64,000 nt of DNA, from assembly GCA_030686995.1 (NCBI GenBank), contig CM060685.1, forward strand, positions 27,853,204-27,917,203. The letters are read 5' to 3'. Positions 1 to 13,495 of this stretch are shown here, piece after piece. The notes below the pieces were generated by a model that was not told the origin of the DNA, made no database searches, and saw nothing but the letters and a program-made list of their open reading frames with translations. Position 1 is the first letter of the stretch. Each line of letters starts with the position of its first letter. The translations under genes and the position numbers were made by a program. Origin of the DNA: Artemisia argyi. Lineage: Eukaryota; Streptophyta; Magnoliopsida; Asterales; Asteraceae.

Positions 1-952
1 CCGTCCGACCCTTGTCTAAATTATCAAAATGGTATTTCTGAGCAGTAGCCGACGAACTGGCGACACTGAGAATTTCATGTCACGAATTGGATGCGCCTTG
101 AGTTCGTCCATGTTAGTTAAAGTTTCAAATTTGGTATGACCTCATCCAAACCGGCCATTCCAACTATGTTCCCACAAGGAACATTCTGAACATATACAAA
201 ATTATCTCTCATCAAAATATGTGTGCTCTGAACACACTTCTCATATAGATCATGATCATTCTCGCTACCAAAAACAAAGTTGTGTCCCATTATCCTAACC
301 TCCATATTGGTTGAAACTTTACCAACAAACACAAGACCGAAAGCGAAGAATCTACCTGCTTGCTCAAGAGAAGGAATAATTTTAGACACATATAGGATTA
401 GAGGACCACCGGGATCACACTCTCGGAAAGCTTTCGAGTAACGATCTTCCGTCCAACCCTTGTCTAAATTATCAAAATGGTATTTCTGAACAGTAGCCGA
501 CGAACTGGCGACACTGAGAATTTCATGTCACGAATTGGATGCGCCTTGAGTTCGTCCATGTTAGTTAAAGTTTCAGATTTGGTATGACCTCATCCAAACC
601 GGCCATTACAACTATGTTCCCACAAGGAACATTCTGAACATATACAAAATTATCTCTCATCAAAATACGTGTGCTCTGAACACACTTCTCATATAGATCA
701 TGATCATTCTCGCTACCAAAAACAAACCTGTGTCCCATTATCCTAACCTCCATATTGGTTGAAACTTTACCAACAAACACAAGACCGAAAGCGAAGAATC
801 TACCTGCTTGCTCAAGAGAAGGAATAATTTTAGACACATATAGGATTAGAGGACCACCGGGATCACACTCTCGGAAAGCTTTCGAGTAACGATCTTCCGT
901 CCAACCCTTGTCTAAATTATCAAAATGGTATTTCTGAACAGTAGCCGACGAA

Positions 953-1400
953 CTGGCGACACTGAGAATTTCATGTCACGAATTGGATGCGCCTTGAGTT
1001 CGTCCATGTTAGTTAAAGTTTCAAATTTGGTATGACCTCATCCAAACCGGCCATTCCAACTATGTTCCCACAAGGAACATTCTGAACATATACAAAATTA
1101 TCTCTCATCAAAATACGTGTGCTCTGAACACACTTCTCATATAGATCATGATCATTCTCGCTACCAAAAACAAAGTTGTGTCCCATTATCCTAACCTCCA
1201 TATTGGTTGAAACTTTACCAACAAACACAAGACCGAAAGCGAAGAATCTACCTGCTTGCTCAAGAGAAGGAATAATTTTAGACACATATAGGATTAGAGG
1301 ACCACCGGGATCACACTCTCGGAAAGCTTTCGAGTAACGATCTTCCGTCCAACCCTTGTCTAAATTATCAAAATGGTATTTCTGAACAGTAGCCGACGAA
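953..1400 (-). pseudogene. Representative satellite unit: EF-2 domain II fragment
   Basis: One typical unit, with its main reading frame at 1013-1285 extending upstream to an in-frame TGA, so about 136 codons stay open between TGA and TAA. There is no ATG at the head of this frame; the first likely codon is GTG (the Val of LYVSK), and the first ATG is internal at MEVRIMG. Near the TAA the EF-2 match jumps by +1 into TLTNMDELKAHPIRDMKF, so the fragment carries a frameshift relative to a working EF-2. Domain II of EF-2 is a beta-barrel contacting the ribosomal small subunit. Alone it would lack the GTPase domain and domains III-V, so EF-2 activity is impossible. The same description applies to the other units, with the differences listed in separate entries. 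Confidence 0.9.
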
Positions 1401-1848
1401 CTGGCGACACTGAGAATTTCATGTCACGAATTGGATGCGCCTTGAGTTCGTCCATGTTAGTTAAAGTTTCAGATTTCGTATGACCTCATCCAAACCGGCC
1501 ATTCCAACTATGTTCCCACAAGAAAAATTCTGAACATATACAAAATTATCTCTCATAAAAATACGTGTGCTATGAACACACTTCTCATGTAAATCATGAT
1601 CATTCTCGCTACAAAAAACAAAGTTGTGTCCCGTTATCCTAACCTCCATATTGGTTGAAAGTTTTCCAGCAAACACAAGACCGAAAGCGAAGAATCTACC
1701 TGCTTGCTCAAGATAAGGAATCATTTTAGACACATATAGGATTAGAGGACCATCGGGATCACAATCTCGGAAAGCTTTCGAGTAACGATCTTCCGTCCGA
1801 CCCTTGTCTAAATTATCAAAATGGTATTTCTGAGCAGTAGCCGACGAA

Positions 1849-4088
1849 CTGGCGAAACTGAGAATTTCATGTCACGAATTGGATGCGCCTTGAGTTCGTC
1901 CATGTTAGTTAAAGTTTCAAATTTGGTATGACCTCATCCAAACCGGCCATTCCAACTATGTTCCCACAAGTAACATTCTGAACATATACAAAATTATCTC
2001 TCATCAAAATATGTGTGCTCTGAACACACTTCTCATATAGATCATGATCATTCTCGCTACCAAAAACAAAGTTGTGTCCCATTATCCTAACCTCCATATT
2101 GGTTGAAACTTTACCAACAAACACAAGACCGAAAGCGAAGAATCTACCTGCTTGCTCAAGAGAAGGAATAATTTTAGACACATATAGGATTAGAGGACCA
2201 CCGGGATCACACTCTCGGAAAGCTTTCGAGTAACGATCTTCCGTCCAACCCTTGTCTAAATTATCAAAATGGTATTTCTGAACAGTAGCCGACGAACTGG
2301 CGACACTGAGAATTTCATGTCACGAATTGGATGCGCCTTGAGTTCGTCCATGTTAGTTAAAGTTTCAGATTTGGTATGACCTCATCCAAACCGGCCGTTA
2401 CAACTATGTTCCCACAAGGAACATTCTGAACATATACAAAATTATCTTTCATCAAAATATGTGTGCTCTGAACACACTTCTCATATAGATCATGATCATT
2501 CTCGCTACCAAAAACAAAGCTGTGTCCCATTATCCTAACCTCCATATTGGTTGAAACTTTACCAGCAAACACAAGACTGAAAGCGAAGAATCTACCTGCT
2601 TGCTCAAGATAAGGAATCGTTTTAGACGCATATAGGATTAGAGGACCACTGGGGTCACACTCTCGGAAAGCTTTCGAGTAACGATCTTCCGTCCGACCCT
2701 TGTCTAAATTATCAAAATGGTATTTCTCAGCAGTAGCCGACGAACTGGCGACACTGAGAATTTCATGTCACGAATTGGATGCGCCTTGAGTTCGTCCATG
2801 TTAGTTAAAGTTTCAGATTTGGTATGACCTCATCCAAACCGGCCATTCCAACTATGTTCCCACAAGGAAAATTCTGAACATATACAAAATTATCTCTCAT
2901 AAAAATATGTGTGCTATGAACACACTTCTCATATAAATCATGATCATTCTCGCTACAAAAAACAAAGTTGTGTCCCGTTATCCTAACCTCCATATTGGTT
3001 GAAAGTTTTCCAGCAAACACAAGACCGAAAGCGAAGAATCTACCTGCTTGCTCAAGATAAGGAATCATTTTAGACACATATAGGATTAGAGGACCACCGG
3101 GATCACAATCTCGGAAAGCTTTCGAGTAACGATCTTCCGTCCGACCCTTGTCTAAATTATCAAAATGGTATTTCTGAGCAGTAGCCGACGAACTGGCGAC
3201 ACTGAGAATTTCATGTCACGAATTGGATGCGCCTTGAGTTCGTCCATGTTAGTTAAAGTTTCAAATTTGGTATGACCTCATCCAAACCGGCCATTCCAAC
3301 TATGTTCCCACAAGGAACATTCTGAACATATACAAAATTATCTCTCATCAAAATATGTGTGCTCTGAACACACTTCTCATATAGATCATGATCATTCTCG
3401 CTACCAAAAACAAAGTTGTGTCCCATTATCCTAACCTCCATATTGGTTGAAACTTTACCAACAAACACAAGACCGAAAGCGAAGAATCTACCTGCTTGCT
3501 CAAGAGAAGGAATAATTTTAGACACATATAGGATTAGAGGACCACCGGGATCACACTCTCGGAAAGCTTTCGAGTAACGATCTTCCGTCCAACCCTTGTC
3601 TAAATTATCAAAATGGTATTTCTGAACAGTAGCCGACGAACTGGCGACACTGAGAATTTCATGTCACGAATTGGATGCGCCTTGAGTTCGTCCATGTTAG
3701 TTAAAGTTTCAGATTTGGTATGACCTCATCCAAACCGGCCGTTACAACTATGTTCCCACAAGGAACATTCTGAACATATACAAAATTATCTTTCATCAAA
3801 ATACGTGTGCTCTGAACACACTTCTCATATAGATCATGATCATTCTCGCTACCAAAAACAAAGCTGTGTCCCATTATCCTAACCTCCATATTGGTTGAAA
3901 CTTTACCAGCAAACACAAGACCGAAAGCGAAGAATCTACCTGCTTGCTCAAGATAAGGAATCATTTTAGACACATATAGGATTAGAGGACCACTGGGATC
4001 ACACTCTCGGAAAGCTTTCGAGTAACGATCTTCCGTCCGACCCTTGTCTAAATTATCAAAATGGTATTTCTGAGCAGTAGCCGACGAA
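1849..4088 (-). repeat. Five-unit satellite block duplicated at 13048-15287
   Basis: The unit types here follow the order H, S, C, H, S. H has QSTHIL, S has GHSF and ILMKD with VVTAG, and C has AGKLS, RITGH and FVFCS. The same order recurs at 13048-15287. Both blocks share rare private changes: the S-type unit has gaccactggggtcacac in place of the usual ctgggatc or ccgggatc, and its neighbour has tttctcagcagtag in place of tttctgagcag. Shared private changes show block-wise copying rather than independent mutation. Confidence 0.7.
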
Positions 4089-5432
4089 CTGGCGACACTG
4101 AGAATTTCATGTCATGAATTGGAAGCGCCTTGAGTTCGTCCATGTTAGTTAAAGTTTCAAATTTGGTATGACCTCATCCAAACCGGCCATTCCAACTATG
4201 TTCCCACAAGGAACATTCTGAACATATACAAAATTATCTCTCATCAAAATACGTGTGCTCTGAACACACTTCTCATATAGATCATGATCATTCTCGCTAC
4301 CAAAAACAAAGTTGTGTCCCATTATCCTAACCTCCATATTGGTTGAAACTTTACCAACAAACACAAGACCGAAAGCGAAGAATCTACCTGCTTGCTCAAG
4401 AGAAGGAATAATTTTAGACACATATAGGATTAGAGGACCACCGGGATCACACTCTCGGAAAGCTTTCGAGTAACGATCTTCCGTCCGACCCTTGTCTAAA
4501 TTATCAAAATGGTATTTCTGAGCAGTAGCCGACGAACTGGCGACACTGAGAATTTCATGTCACGAATTGGATGCGCCTTGAGTTCGTCCATGTTAGTTAA
4601 AGTTTCAGATTTGGTATGACCTCATCCAAACCGGCCATTCCAACTATGTTCCCACAAGGAACATTCTGAACATATACAAAATTATCTCTCATCAAAATAT
4701 GTGTGCTCTGAACACACTTCTCATATAGATCATGATCATTCTCGCTACCAAAAACAAAGTTGTGTCCCATTATCCTAACCTCCATATTGGTTGAAACTTT
4801 ACCAACAAACACAAGACCGAAAGCGAAGAATCTACCTGCTTGCTCAAGAGAAGGAATAATTTTAGACACATATAGGATTAGAGGACCACCGGGATCACAC
4901 TCTCGGAAAGCTTTCGAGTAACGATCTTCCGTCCAACCCTTGTCTAAATTATCAAAATGGTATTTCTGAACAGTAGCCGACGAACTGGCGACACTGAGAA
5001 TTTCATGTCACGAATTGGATGCGCCTTGAGTTCGTCCATGTTAGTTAAAGTTTCAGATTTGGTATGACCTCATCCAAACCGGCCGTTACAACTATGTTCC
5101 CACAAGGAACATTTTGAACATATACAAAATTATCTTTCATCAAAATACGTGTGCTCTGAACACACTTCTCATATAGATCATGATCATTCTCGCTACCAAA
5201 AACAAAGCTGTGTCCCATTATCCTAACCTCCATATTGGTTGAAACTTTACCAGCAAACACAAGACCGAAAGCGAAGAATCTACCTGCTTGCTCAAGATAA
5301 GGAATCATTTTAGACGCATATAGGATTAGAGGACCACTGGGATCACACTCTCGGAAAGCTTTCGAGTAACGATCTTCCGTCCGACCCTTGTCTAAATTAT
5401 CAAAATGGTATTTCTGAGCAGTAGCCGACGAA

Positions 5433-5879
5433 CTGGCGACACTGAGAATTTCATGTCATGAATTGGAAGCGCCTTGAGTTCGTCCATATTAGTTAAAGTT
5501 TCAAATTTGGTATGACCTCATCCAAACCGGCCATTCCAACTATGTTCCCACAAGGAACATTCTGAACATATACAAAATTATCTCTCATCAAAATACGTGT
5601 GCTCTGAACACACTTCTCATATAGATCATGATCATTCTCGCTACCAAAAACAAAGTTGTGTCCCATTATCCTAACCTCCATATTGGTTGAAAGTTACCAA
5701 CAAACACAAGACCGAAAGCGAAGAATCTACCTGCTTGCTCAAGAGAAGGAATAATTTTAGACACATATAGGATTAGAGGACCACCGGGATCACACTCTCG
5801 GAAAGCTTTCGAGTAACGATCTTCCGTCCAACCCTTGTCTAAATTATCAAAATGGTATTTCTGAACAGTAGCCGACGAA
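5433..5879 (-). repeat. Satellite unit 13, single-base deletion (447 bp)
   Basis: The usual gaaactttacc reads gaaagttacc here, one base shorter, so the frame breaks in the GKVSTN codons. Only the downstream 62 codons (5493-5681) remain open from the internal ATG. This is the only unit of the 48 with a length change, and it shifts the phase of every later unit by one. Confidence 0.9.
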
Positions 5880-8119
5880 CTGGCGACACTGAGAATTTCA
5901 TGTCACGAATTGGATGCGCCTTGAGTTCGTCCATGTTAGTTAAAGTTTCAGATTTGGTATGACCTCATCCAAACCGGCCATTACAACTATGTTCCCACAA
6001 GGAACATTCTGAACATATACAAAATTATCTCTCATCAAAATACGTGTGCTCTGAACACACTTCTCATATAGATCATGATCATTCTCGCTACCAAAAACAA
6101 ACCTGTGTCCCATTATCCTAACCTCCATATTGGTTGAAACTTTACCAACAAACACAAGACCGAAAGCGATGAATCTACCTGCTTGCTCAAGAGAAGGAAT
6201 AATTTTAGACACATATAGGATTAGAGGACCACCGGGATCACACTCTCGGAAAGCTTTCGAGTAACGATCTTCCGTCCAACCCTTGTCTAAATTATCAAAA
6301 TGGTATTTCTGAACAGTAGCCGACGAACTGGCGACACTGAGAATTTCATGTCACGAATTGGATGCGCCTTGAGTTCGTCCATGTTAGTTAAAGTTTCAAA
6401 TTTGGTATGACCTCATCCAAACCGGCCATTCCAACTATGTTCCCACAAGGAACATTCTGAACATATACAAAATTATCTCTCATCAAAATACGTGTGCTCT
6501 GAACACACTTCTCATATAGATCATGATCATTCTCGCTACCAAAAACAAAGTTGTGTCCCATTATCCTAACCTCCATATTGGTTGAAACTTTACCAACAAA
6601 CACAAGACCGAAAGCGAAGAATCTACCTGCTTGCTCAAGAGAAGGAATAATTTTAGACACATATAGGATTAGAGGACCACCGGGATCACACTCTCGGAAA
6701 GCTTTCGAGTAACGATCTTCCGTCCAACCCTTGTCTAAATTATCAAAATGGTATTTCTGAACAGTAGCCGACGAACTGGCGACACTGAGAATTTCATGTC
6801 ACGAATTGGATGCGCCTTGAGTTCGTCCATGTTAGTTAATGTTTCAGATTTCGTATGACCTCATCCAAACCGGCCATTCCAACTATGTTCCCACAAGGAA
6901 AATTCTGAACATATACAAAATTATCTCTCATAAAAATACGTGTGCTATGAACACACTTCTCATATAAATCATGATCATTCTCGCTACAAAAAACAAAGTT
7001 GTGTCCCGTTATCCTAACCTCCATATTGGTTGAAAGTTTTCCAGCAAACACAAGACCGAAAGCGAAGAATCTACCTGCTTGCTCAAGATAAGGAATCATT
7101 TTAGACACATATAGGATTAGAGGACCACCGGGATCACACTCTCGGAAAGCTTTCGAGTAACGATCTTCCGTCCAACCCTTGTCTAAATTATCAAAATGGT
7201 ATTTCTGAACAGTAGCCGACGAACTGGCGACACTGAGAATTTCATGTCACGAATTGGATGCGCCTTGAGTTCGTCCATGTTAGTTAAAGTTTCAGATTTG
7301 GTATGACCTCATCCAAACCGGCCGTTACAACTATGTTCCCACAAGGAACATTTTGAACATATACAAAATTATCTTTCATCAAAATACGTGTGCTCTGAAC
7401 ACACTTCTCATATAGATCATGATCATTCTCGCTACCAAAAACAAAGCTGTGTCCCATTATCCTAACCTCCATATTGGTTGAAACTTTACCAGCAAACACA
7501 AGACCGAAAGCGAAGAATCTACCTGCTTGCTCAAGATAAGGAATCATTTTAGACGCATATAGGATTAGAGGACCACTGGGATCACACTCTCGGAAAGCTT
7601 TCGAGTAACGATCTTCCGTCCGACCCTTGTCTAAATTATCAAAATGGTATTTCTGAGCAGTAGCCGACGAACTGGCGACACTGAAAATTTCATGTCATGA
7701 ATTGGAAGCGCCTTGAGTTCGTCCATATTAGTTAAAGTTTCAAATTTGGTATGACCTCATCCAAACCGGCCATTCCAACTATGTTCCCACAAGGAACATT
7801 CTGAACATATACAAAATTATCTCTCATCAAAATACGTGTGCTCTGAACACACTTCTCATATAGATCATGATCATTCTCGCTACCAAAAACAAAGTTGTGT
7901 CCCATTATCCTAACCTCCATATTGGTTGAAACTTTACCAACAAACACAAGACCGAAAGCGAAGAATCTACCTGCTTGCTCAAGAGAAGGAATAATTTTAG
8001 ACACATATAGGATTAGAGGACCACCGGGATCACACTCTCGGAAAGCTTTCGAGTAACGATCTTCCGTCCAACCCTTGTCTAAATTATCAAAATGGTATTT
8101 CTGAACAGTAGCCGACGAA

Positions 8120-11100
8120 CTGGCGACACTGAGAATTTCATGTCACGAATTGGATGCGCCTTGAGTTCGTCCATGTTAGTTAAAGTTTCAGATTTGGTAT
8201 GACCTTATCCAAACCGGCCATTACAACTATGTTCCCACAAGGAACATTCTGAACATATACAAAATTATCTCTCATCAAAATACGTGTGCTCTGAACACAC
8301 TTCTCATATAGATCATGATCATTCTCGCTACCAAAAACAAACCTGTGTCCCATTATCCTAACCTCCATATTGGTTGAAACTTTACCAACAAACACAAGAC
8401 CGAAAGCGATGAATCTACCTGCTTGCTCAAGAGAAGGAATAATTTTAGACACATATAGGATTAGAGGACCACCGGGATCACACTCTCGGAAAGCTTTCGA
8501 GTAACGATCTTCCGTCCAACCCTTGTCTAAATTATCAAAATGGTATTTCTGAACAGTAGCCGACGAACTGGCGACACTGAGAATTTCATGTCACGAATTG
8601 GATGCGCCTTGAGTTCGTCCATGTTAGTTAAAGTTTCAAATTTGGTATGACCTCATCCAAACCGGCCATTCCAACTATGTTCCCACAAGGAACATTCTGA
8701 ACATATACAAAATTATCTCTCATCAAAATACGTGTGCTCTGAACACACTTCTCTTATAGATCATGATCATTCTCGCTACCAAAAACAAAGTTGTGTCCCA
8801 TTATCCTAACCTCCATATTGGTTGAAACTTTACCAACAAACACAAGACCGAAAGCGAAGAATCTACCTGCTTGCTCAAGAGAAGGAATAATTTTAGACAC
8901 ATATAGGATTAGAGGACCACCGGGATCACACTCTCGGAAAGCTTTCGAGTAACGATCTTCCGTCCAACCCTTGTCTAAATTATCAAAATGGTATTTCTGA
9001 ACAGTAGCCGACGAACTGGCGACACTGAGAATTTCATGTCACGAATTGGATGCGCCTTGAGTTCGTCCATGTTAGTTAAAGTTTCAGATTTCGTATGACC
9101 TCATCCAAACCGGCCATTCCAACTATGTTCCCACAAGGAAAATTCTGAACATATACAAAATTATCTCTCATAAAAATACGTGTGCTATGAACACACTTCT
9201 CATATAAATCATGATCATTCTCGCTACAAAAAACAAAGTTGTGTCCCGTTATCCTAACCTCCATATTGGTTGAAAGTTTTCCAGCAAACACAAGACCGAA
9301 AGCGAAGAATCTACCTGCTTGCTCAAGATAAGGAATCATTTTAGACACATATAGGATTAGAGGACCACCGGGATCACAATCTCGGAAAGCTTTCGAGTAA
9401 CGATCTTCCGTCCGACCCTTGTCTAAATTATCAAAATGGTATTTCTGAGCAGTAGCCGACGAACTGGCGAAACTGAGAATTTCATGTCACGAATTGGATG
9501 CGCCTTGAGTTCGTCCATGTTAGTTAAAGTTTCAAATTTGGTATGACCTCATCCAAACCGGCCATTCCAACTATGTTCCCACAAGGAACATTCTGAACAT
9601 ATACAAAATTATCTCTCATCAAAATATGTGTGCTCTGAACACACTTCTCATATAGATCATGATCATTCTCGCAACCAAAAACAAAGTTGTGTCCCATTAT
9701 CCTAACCTCCATATTGGTTGAAACTTTACCAACAAACACAAGACCGAAAGCGAAGAATCTACCTGCTTGCTCAAGAGAAGGAATAATTTTAGACACATAT
9801 AGGATTAGAGGACCACCGGGATCACACTCTCGGAAAGCTTTCGAGTAACGATCTTCCGTCCAACCCTTGTCTAAATTATCAAAATGGTATTTCTGAACAG
9901 TAGCCGACGAACTGGCGACACTGAGAATTTCATGTCACGAATTGGATGCGCCTTGAGTTCGTCCATGTTAGTTAAAGTTTCAGATTTGGTATGACCTTAT
10001 CCAAACCGGCCATTACAACTATGTTCCCACAAGGAACATTCTGAACATATACAAAATTATCTCTCATCAAAATACGTGTGCTCTGAACACACTTCTCATA
10101 TAGATCATGATCATTCTCGCTACCAAAAACAAACCTGTGTCCCATTATCCTAACCTCCATATTGGTTGAAACTTTACCAACAAACACAAGACCGAAAGCG
10201 ATGAATCTACCTGCTTGCTCAAGAGAAGGAATAATTTTAGACACATATAGGATTAGAGGACCACCGGGATCACACTCTCGGAAAGCTTTCGAGTAACGAT
10301 CTTCCGTCCAACCCTTGTCTAAATTATCAAAATGGTATTTCTGAACAGTAGCCGACGAACTGGCGACACTGAGAATTTCATGTCACGAATTGGATGCGCC
10401 TTGAGTTCGTCCATGTTAGTTAAAGTTTCAAATTTGGTATGACCTCATCCAAACCGGCCATTCCAACTATGTTCCCACAAGGAACATTCTGAACATATAC
10501 AAAATTATCTCTCATCAAAATACGTGTGCTCTGAACACACTTCTCTTATAGATCATGATCATTCTCGCTACCAAAAACAAAGTTGTGTCCCATTATCCTA
10601 ACCTCCATATTGGTTGAAACTTTACCAACAAACACAAGACCGAAAGCGAAGAATCTACCTGCTTGCTCAAGAGAAGGAATAATTTTAGACACATATAGGA
10701 TTAGAGGACCACCGGGATCACACTCTCGGAAAGCTTTCGAGTAACGATCTTCCGTCCAACCCTTGTCTAAATTATCAAAATGGTATTTCTGAACAGTAGC
10801 CGACGAACTGGCGACACTGAGAATTTCATGTCACGAATTGGATGCGCCTTGAGTTCGTCCATGTTAGTTAAAGTTTCAGATTTCGTATGACCTCATCCAA
10901 ACCGGCCATTCCAACTATGTTCCCACAAGGAAAATTCTGAACATATACAAAATTATCTCTCATAAAAATACGTGTGCTATGAACACACTTCTCATATAAA
11001 TCATGATCATTCTCGCTACAAAAAACAAAGTTGTGTCCCGTTATCCTAACCTCCATATTGGTTGAAAGTTTTCCAGCAAACACAAGACCGAAAGCGAAGA

Positions 11101-13495
11101 ATCTACCTGCTTGCTCAAGATAAGGAATCATTTTAGACACATATAGGATTAGAGGACCACCGGGATCACAATCTCGGAAAGCTTTCGAGTAACGATCTTC
11201 CGTCCGACCCTTGTCTAAATTATCAAAATGGTATTTCTGAGCAGTAGCCGACGAACTGGCGAAACTGAGAATTTCATGTCACGAATTGGATGCGCCTTGA
11301 GTTCGTCCATGTTAGTTAAAGTTTCAAATTTGGTATGACCTCATCCAAACCGGCCATTCCAACTATGTTCCCACAAGGAACATTCTGAACATATACAAAA
11401 TTATCTCTCATCAAAATACGTGTGCTCTGAACACACTTCTCATATAGATCATGATCATTCTCGCTACCAAAAACAAAGTTGTGTCCCATTATCCTAACCT
11501 CCATATTGGTTGAAACTTTACCAACAAACACAAGACCGAAAGCGAAGAATCTACCTGCTTGCTCAAGAGAAGGAATAATTTTAGACACATATAGGATTAG
11601 AGGACCACCGGGATCACACTCTCGGAAAGCTTTCGAGTAACGATCTTCCGTCCAACCCTTGTCTAAATTATCAAAATGGTATTTCTGAACAGTAGCCGAC
11701 GAACTGGCGACACTGAGAATTTCATGTCACGAATTGGATGCGCCTTGAGTTCGTCCATGTTAGTTAAAGTTTCAGATTTGGTATGACCTTATCCAAACCG
11801 GCCATTACAACTATGTTCCCACAAGGAACATTCTGAACATATACAAAATTATCTCTCATCAAAATACGTGTGCTCTGAACACACTTCTCATATAGATCAT
11901 GATCATTCTCGCTACCAAAAACAAACCTGTGTCCCATTATCCTAACCTCCATATTGGTTGAAACTTTACCAACAAACACAAGACCGAAAGCGATGAATCT
12001 ACCTGCTTGCTCAAGAGAAGGAATAATTTTAGACACATATAGGATTAGAGGACCACCGGGATCACACTCTCGGAAAGCTTTCGAGTAACGATCTTCCGTC
12101 CAACCCTTGTCTAAATTATCAAAATGGTATTTCTGAACAGTAGCCGACGAACTGGCGACACTGAGAATTTCATGTCACGAATTGGATGCGCCTTGAGTTC
12201 GTCCATGTTAGTTAAAGTTTCAAATTTGGTATGACCTCATCCAAACCGGCCATTCCAACTATGTTCCCACAAGGAACATTCTGAACATATACAAAATTAT
12301 CTCTCATCAAAATACGTGTGCTCTGAACACACTTCTCTTATAGATCATGATCATTCTCGCTACCAAAAACAAAGTTGTGTCCCATTATCCTAACCTCCAT
12401 ATTGGTTGAAACTTTACCAACAAACACAAGACCGAAAGCGAAGAATCTACCTGCTTGCTCAAGAGAAGGAATAATTTTAGACACATATAGGATTAGAGGA
12501 CCACCGGGATCACACTCTCGGAAAGCTTTCGAGTAACGATCTTCCGTCCAACCCTTGTCTAAATTATCAAAATGGTATTTCTGAACAGTAGCCGACGAAC
12601 TGGCGACACTGAGAATTTCATGTCACGAATTGGATGCGCCTTGAGTTCGTCCATGTTAGTTAAAGTTTCAGATTTCGTATGACCTCATCCAAACCGGCCA
12701 TTCCAACTATGTTCCCACAAGGAAAATTCTGAACATATACAAAATTATCTCTCATAAAAATACGTGTGCTATGAACACACTTCTCATATAAATCATGATC
12801 ATTCTCGCTACAAAAAACAAAGTTGTGTCCCGTTATCCTAACCTCCATATTGGTTGAAAGTTTTCCAGCAAACACAAGACCGAAAGCGAAGAATCTACCT
12901 GCTTGCTCAAGATAAGGAATCATTTTAGACACATATAGGATTAGAGGACCACCGGGATCACAATCTCGGAAAGCTTTCGAGTAACGATCTTCCGTCCGAC
13001 CCTTGTCTAAATTATCAAAATGGTATTTCTGAGCAGTAGCCGACGAACTGGCGAAACTGAGAATTTCATGTCACGAATTGGATGCGCCTTGAGTTCGTCC
13101 ATGTTAGTTAAAGTTTCAAATTTGGTATGACCTCATCCAAACCGGCCATTCCAACTATGTTCCCACAAGGAACATTCTGAACATATACAAAATTATCTCT
13201 CATCAAAATATGTGTGCTCTGAACACACTTCTCATATAGATCATGATCATTCTCGCAACCAAAAACAAAGTTGTGTCCCATTATCCTAACCTCCATATTG
13301 GTTGAAACTTTACCAACAAACACAAGACCGAAAGCGAAGAATCTACCTGCTTGCTCAAGAGAAGGAATAATTTTAGACACATATAGGATTAGAGGACCAC
13401 CGGGATCACACTCTCGGAAAGCTTTCGAGTAACGATCTTCCGTCCAACCCTTGTCTAAATTATCAAAATGGTATTTCTGAACAGTAGCCGACGAA
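8120..13495 (-). repeat. Higher-order repeat: 4-unit, 1792-bp block x3
   Basis: Blocks 8120-9911, 9912-11703 and 11704-13495 each contain the same four unit types in order: R (GRFIAFG, GHRF, GLDKV), N-stop, C (MIPYLEQ, AGKLS, RITGH, FVFCS, VIRNLKL), H. The R units share the rare gaccttatcc, and the N-stop units share cttctcttatag. The fourth unit differs slightly: blocks 1 and 3 have FGCEN with QSTHIL, while block 2 has FGSEN with QSTRIL. Block copies look nearly identical by eye, while neighbouring units within a block differ clearly, as in alpha-satellite-type higher-order repeats. Confidence 0.88.
8568..9015 (-). repeat. Satellite unit 20 with premature stop (also units 24 and 28)
   Basis: The tyrosine codon of HDLYEKC is changed to TAA (plus strand ttctcttatagatc instead of ttctcatatagatc), closing the otherwise open frame. 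The same change is in units 10360-10807 and 12152-12599, exactly 1792 and 3584 bp away. It therefore arose once and was copied with the 4-unit block. Confidence 0.9.
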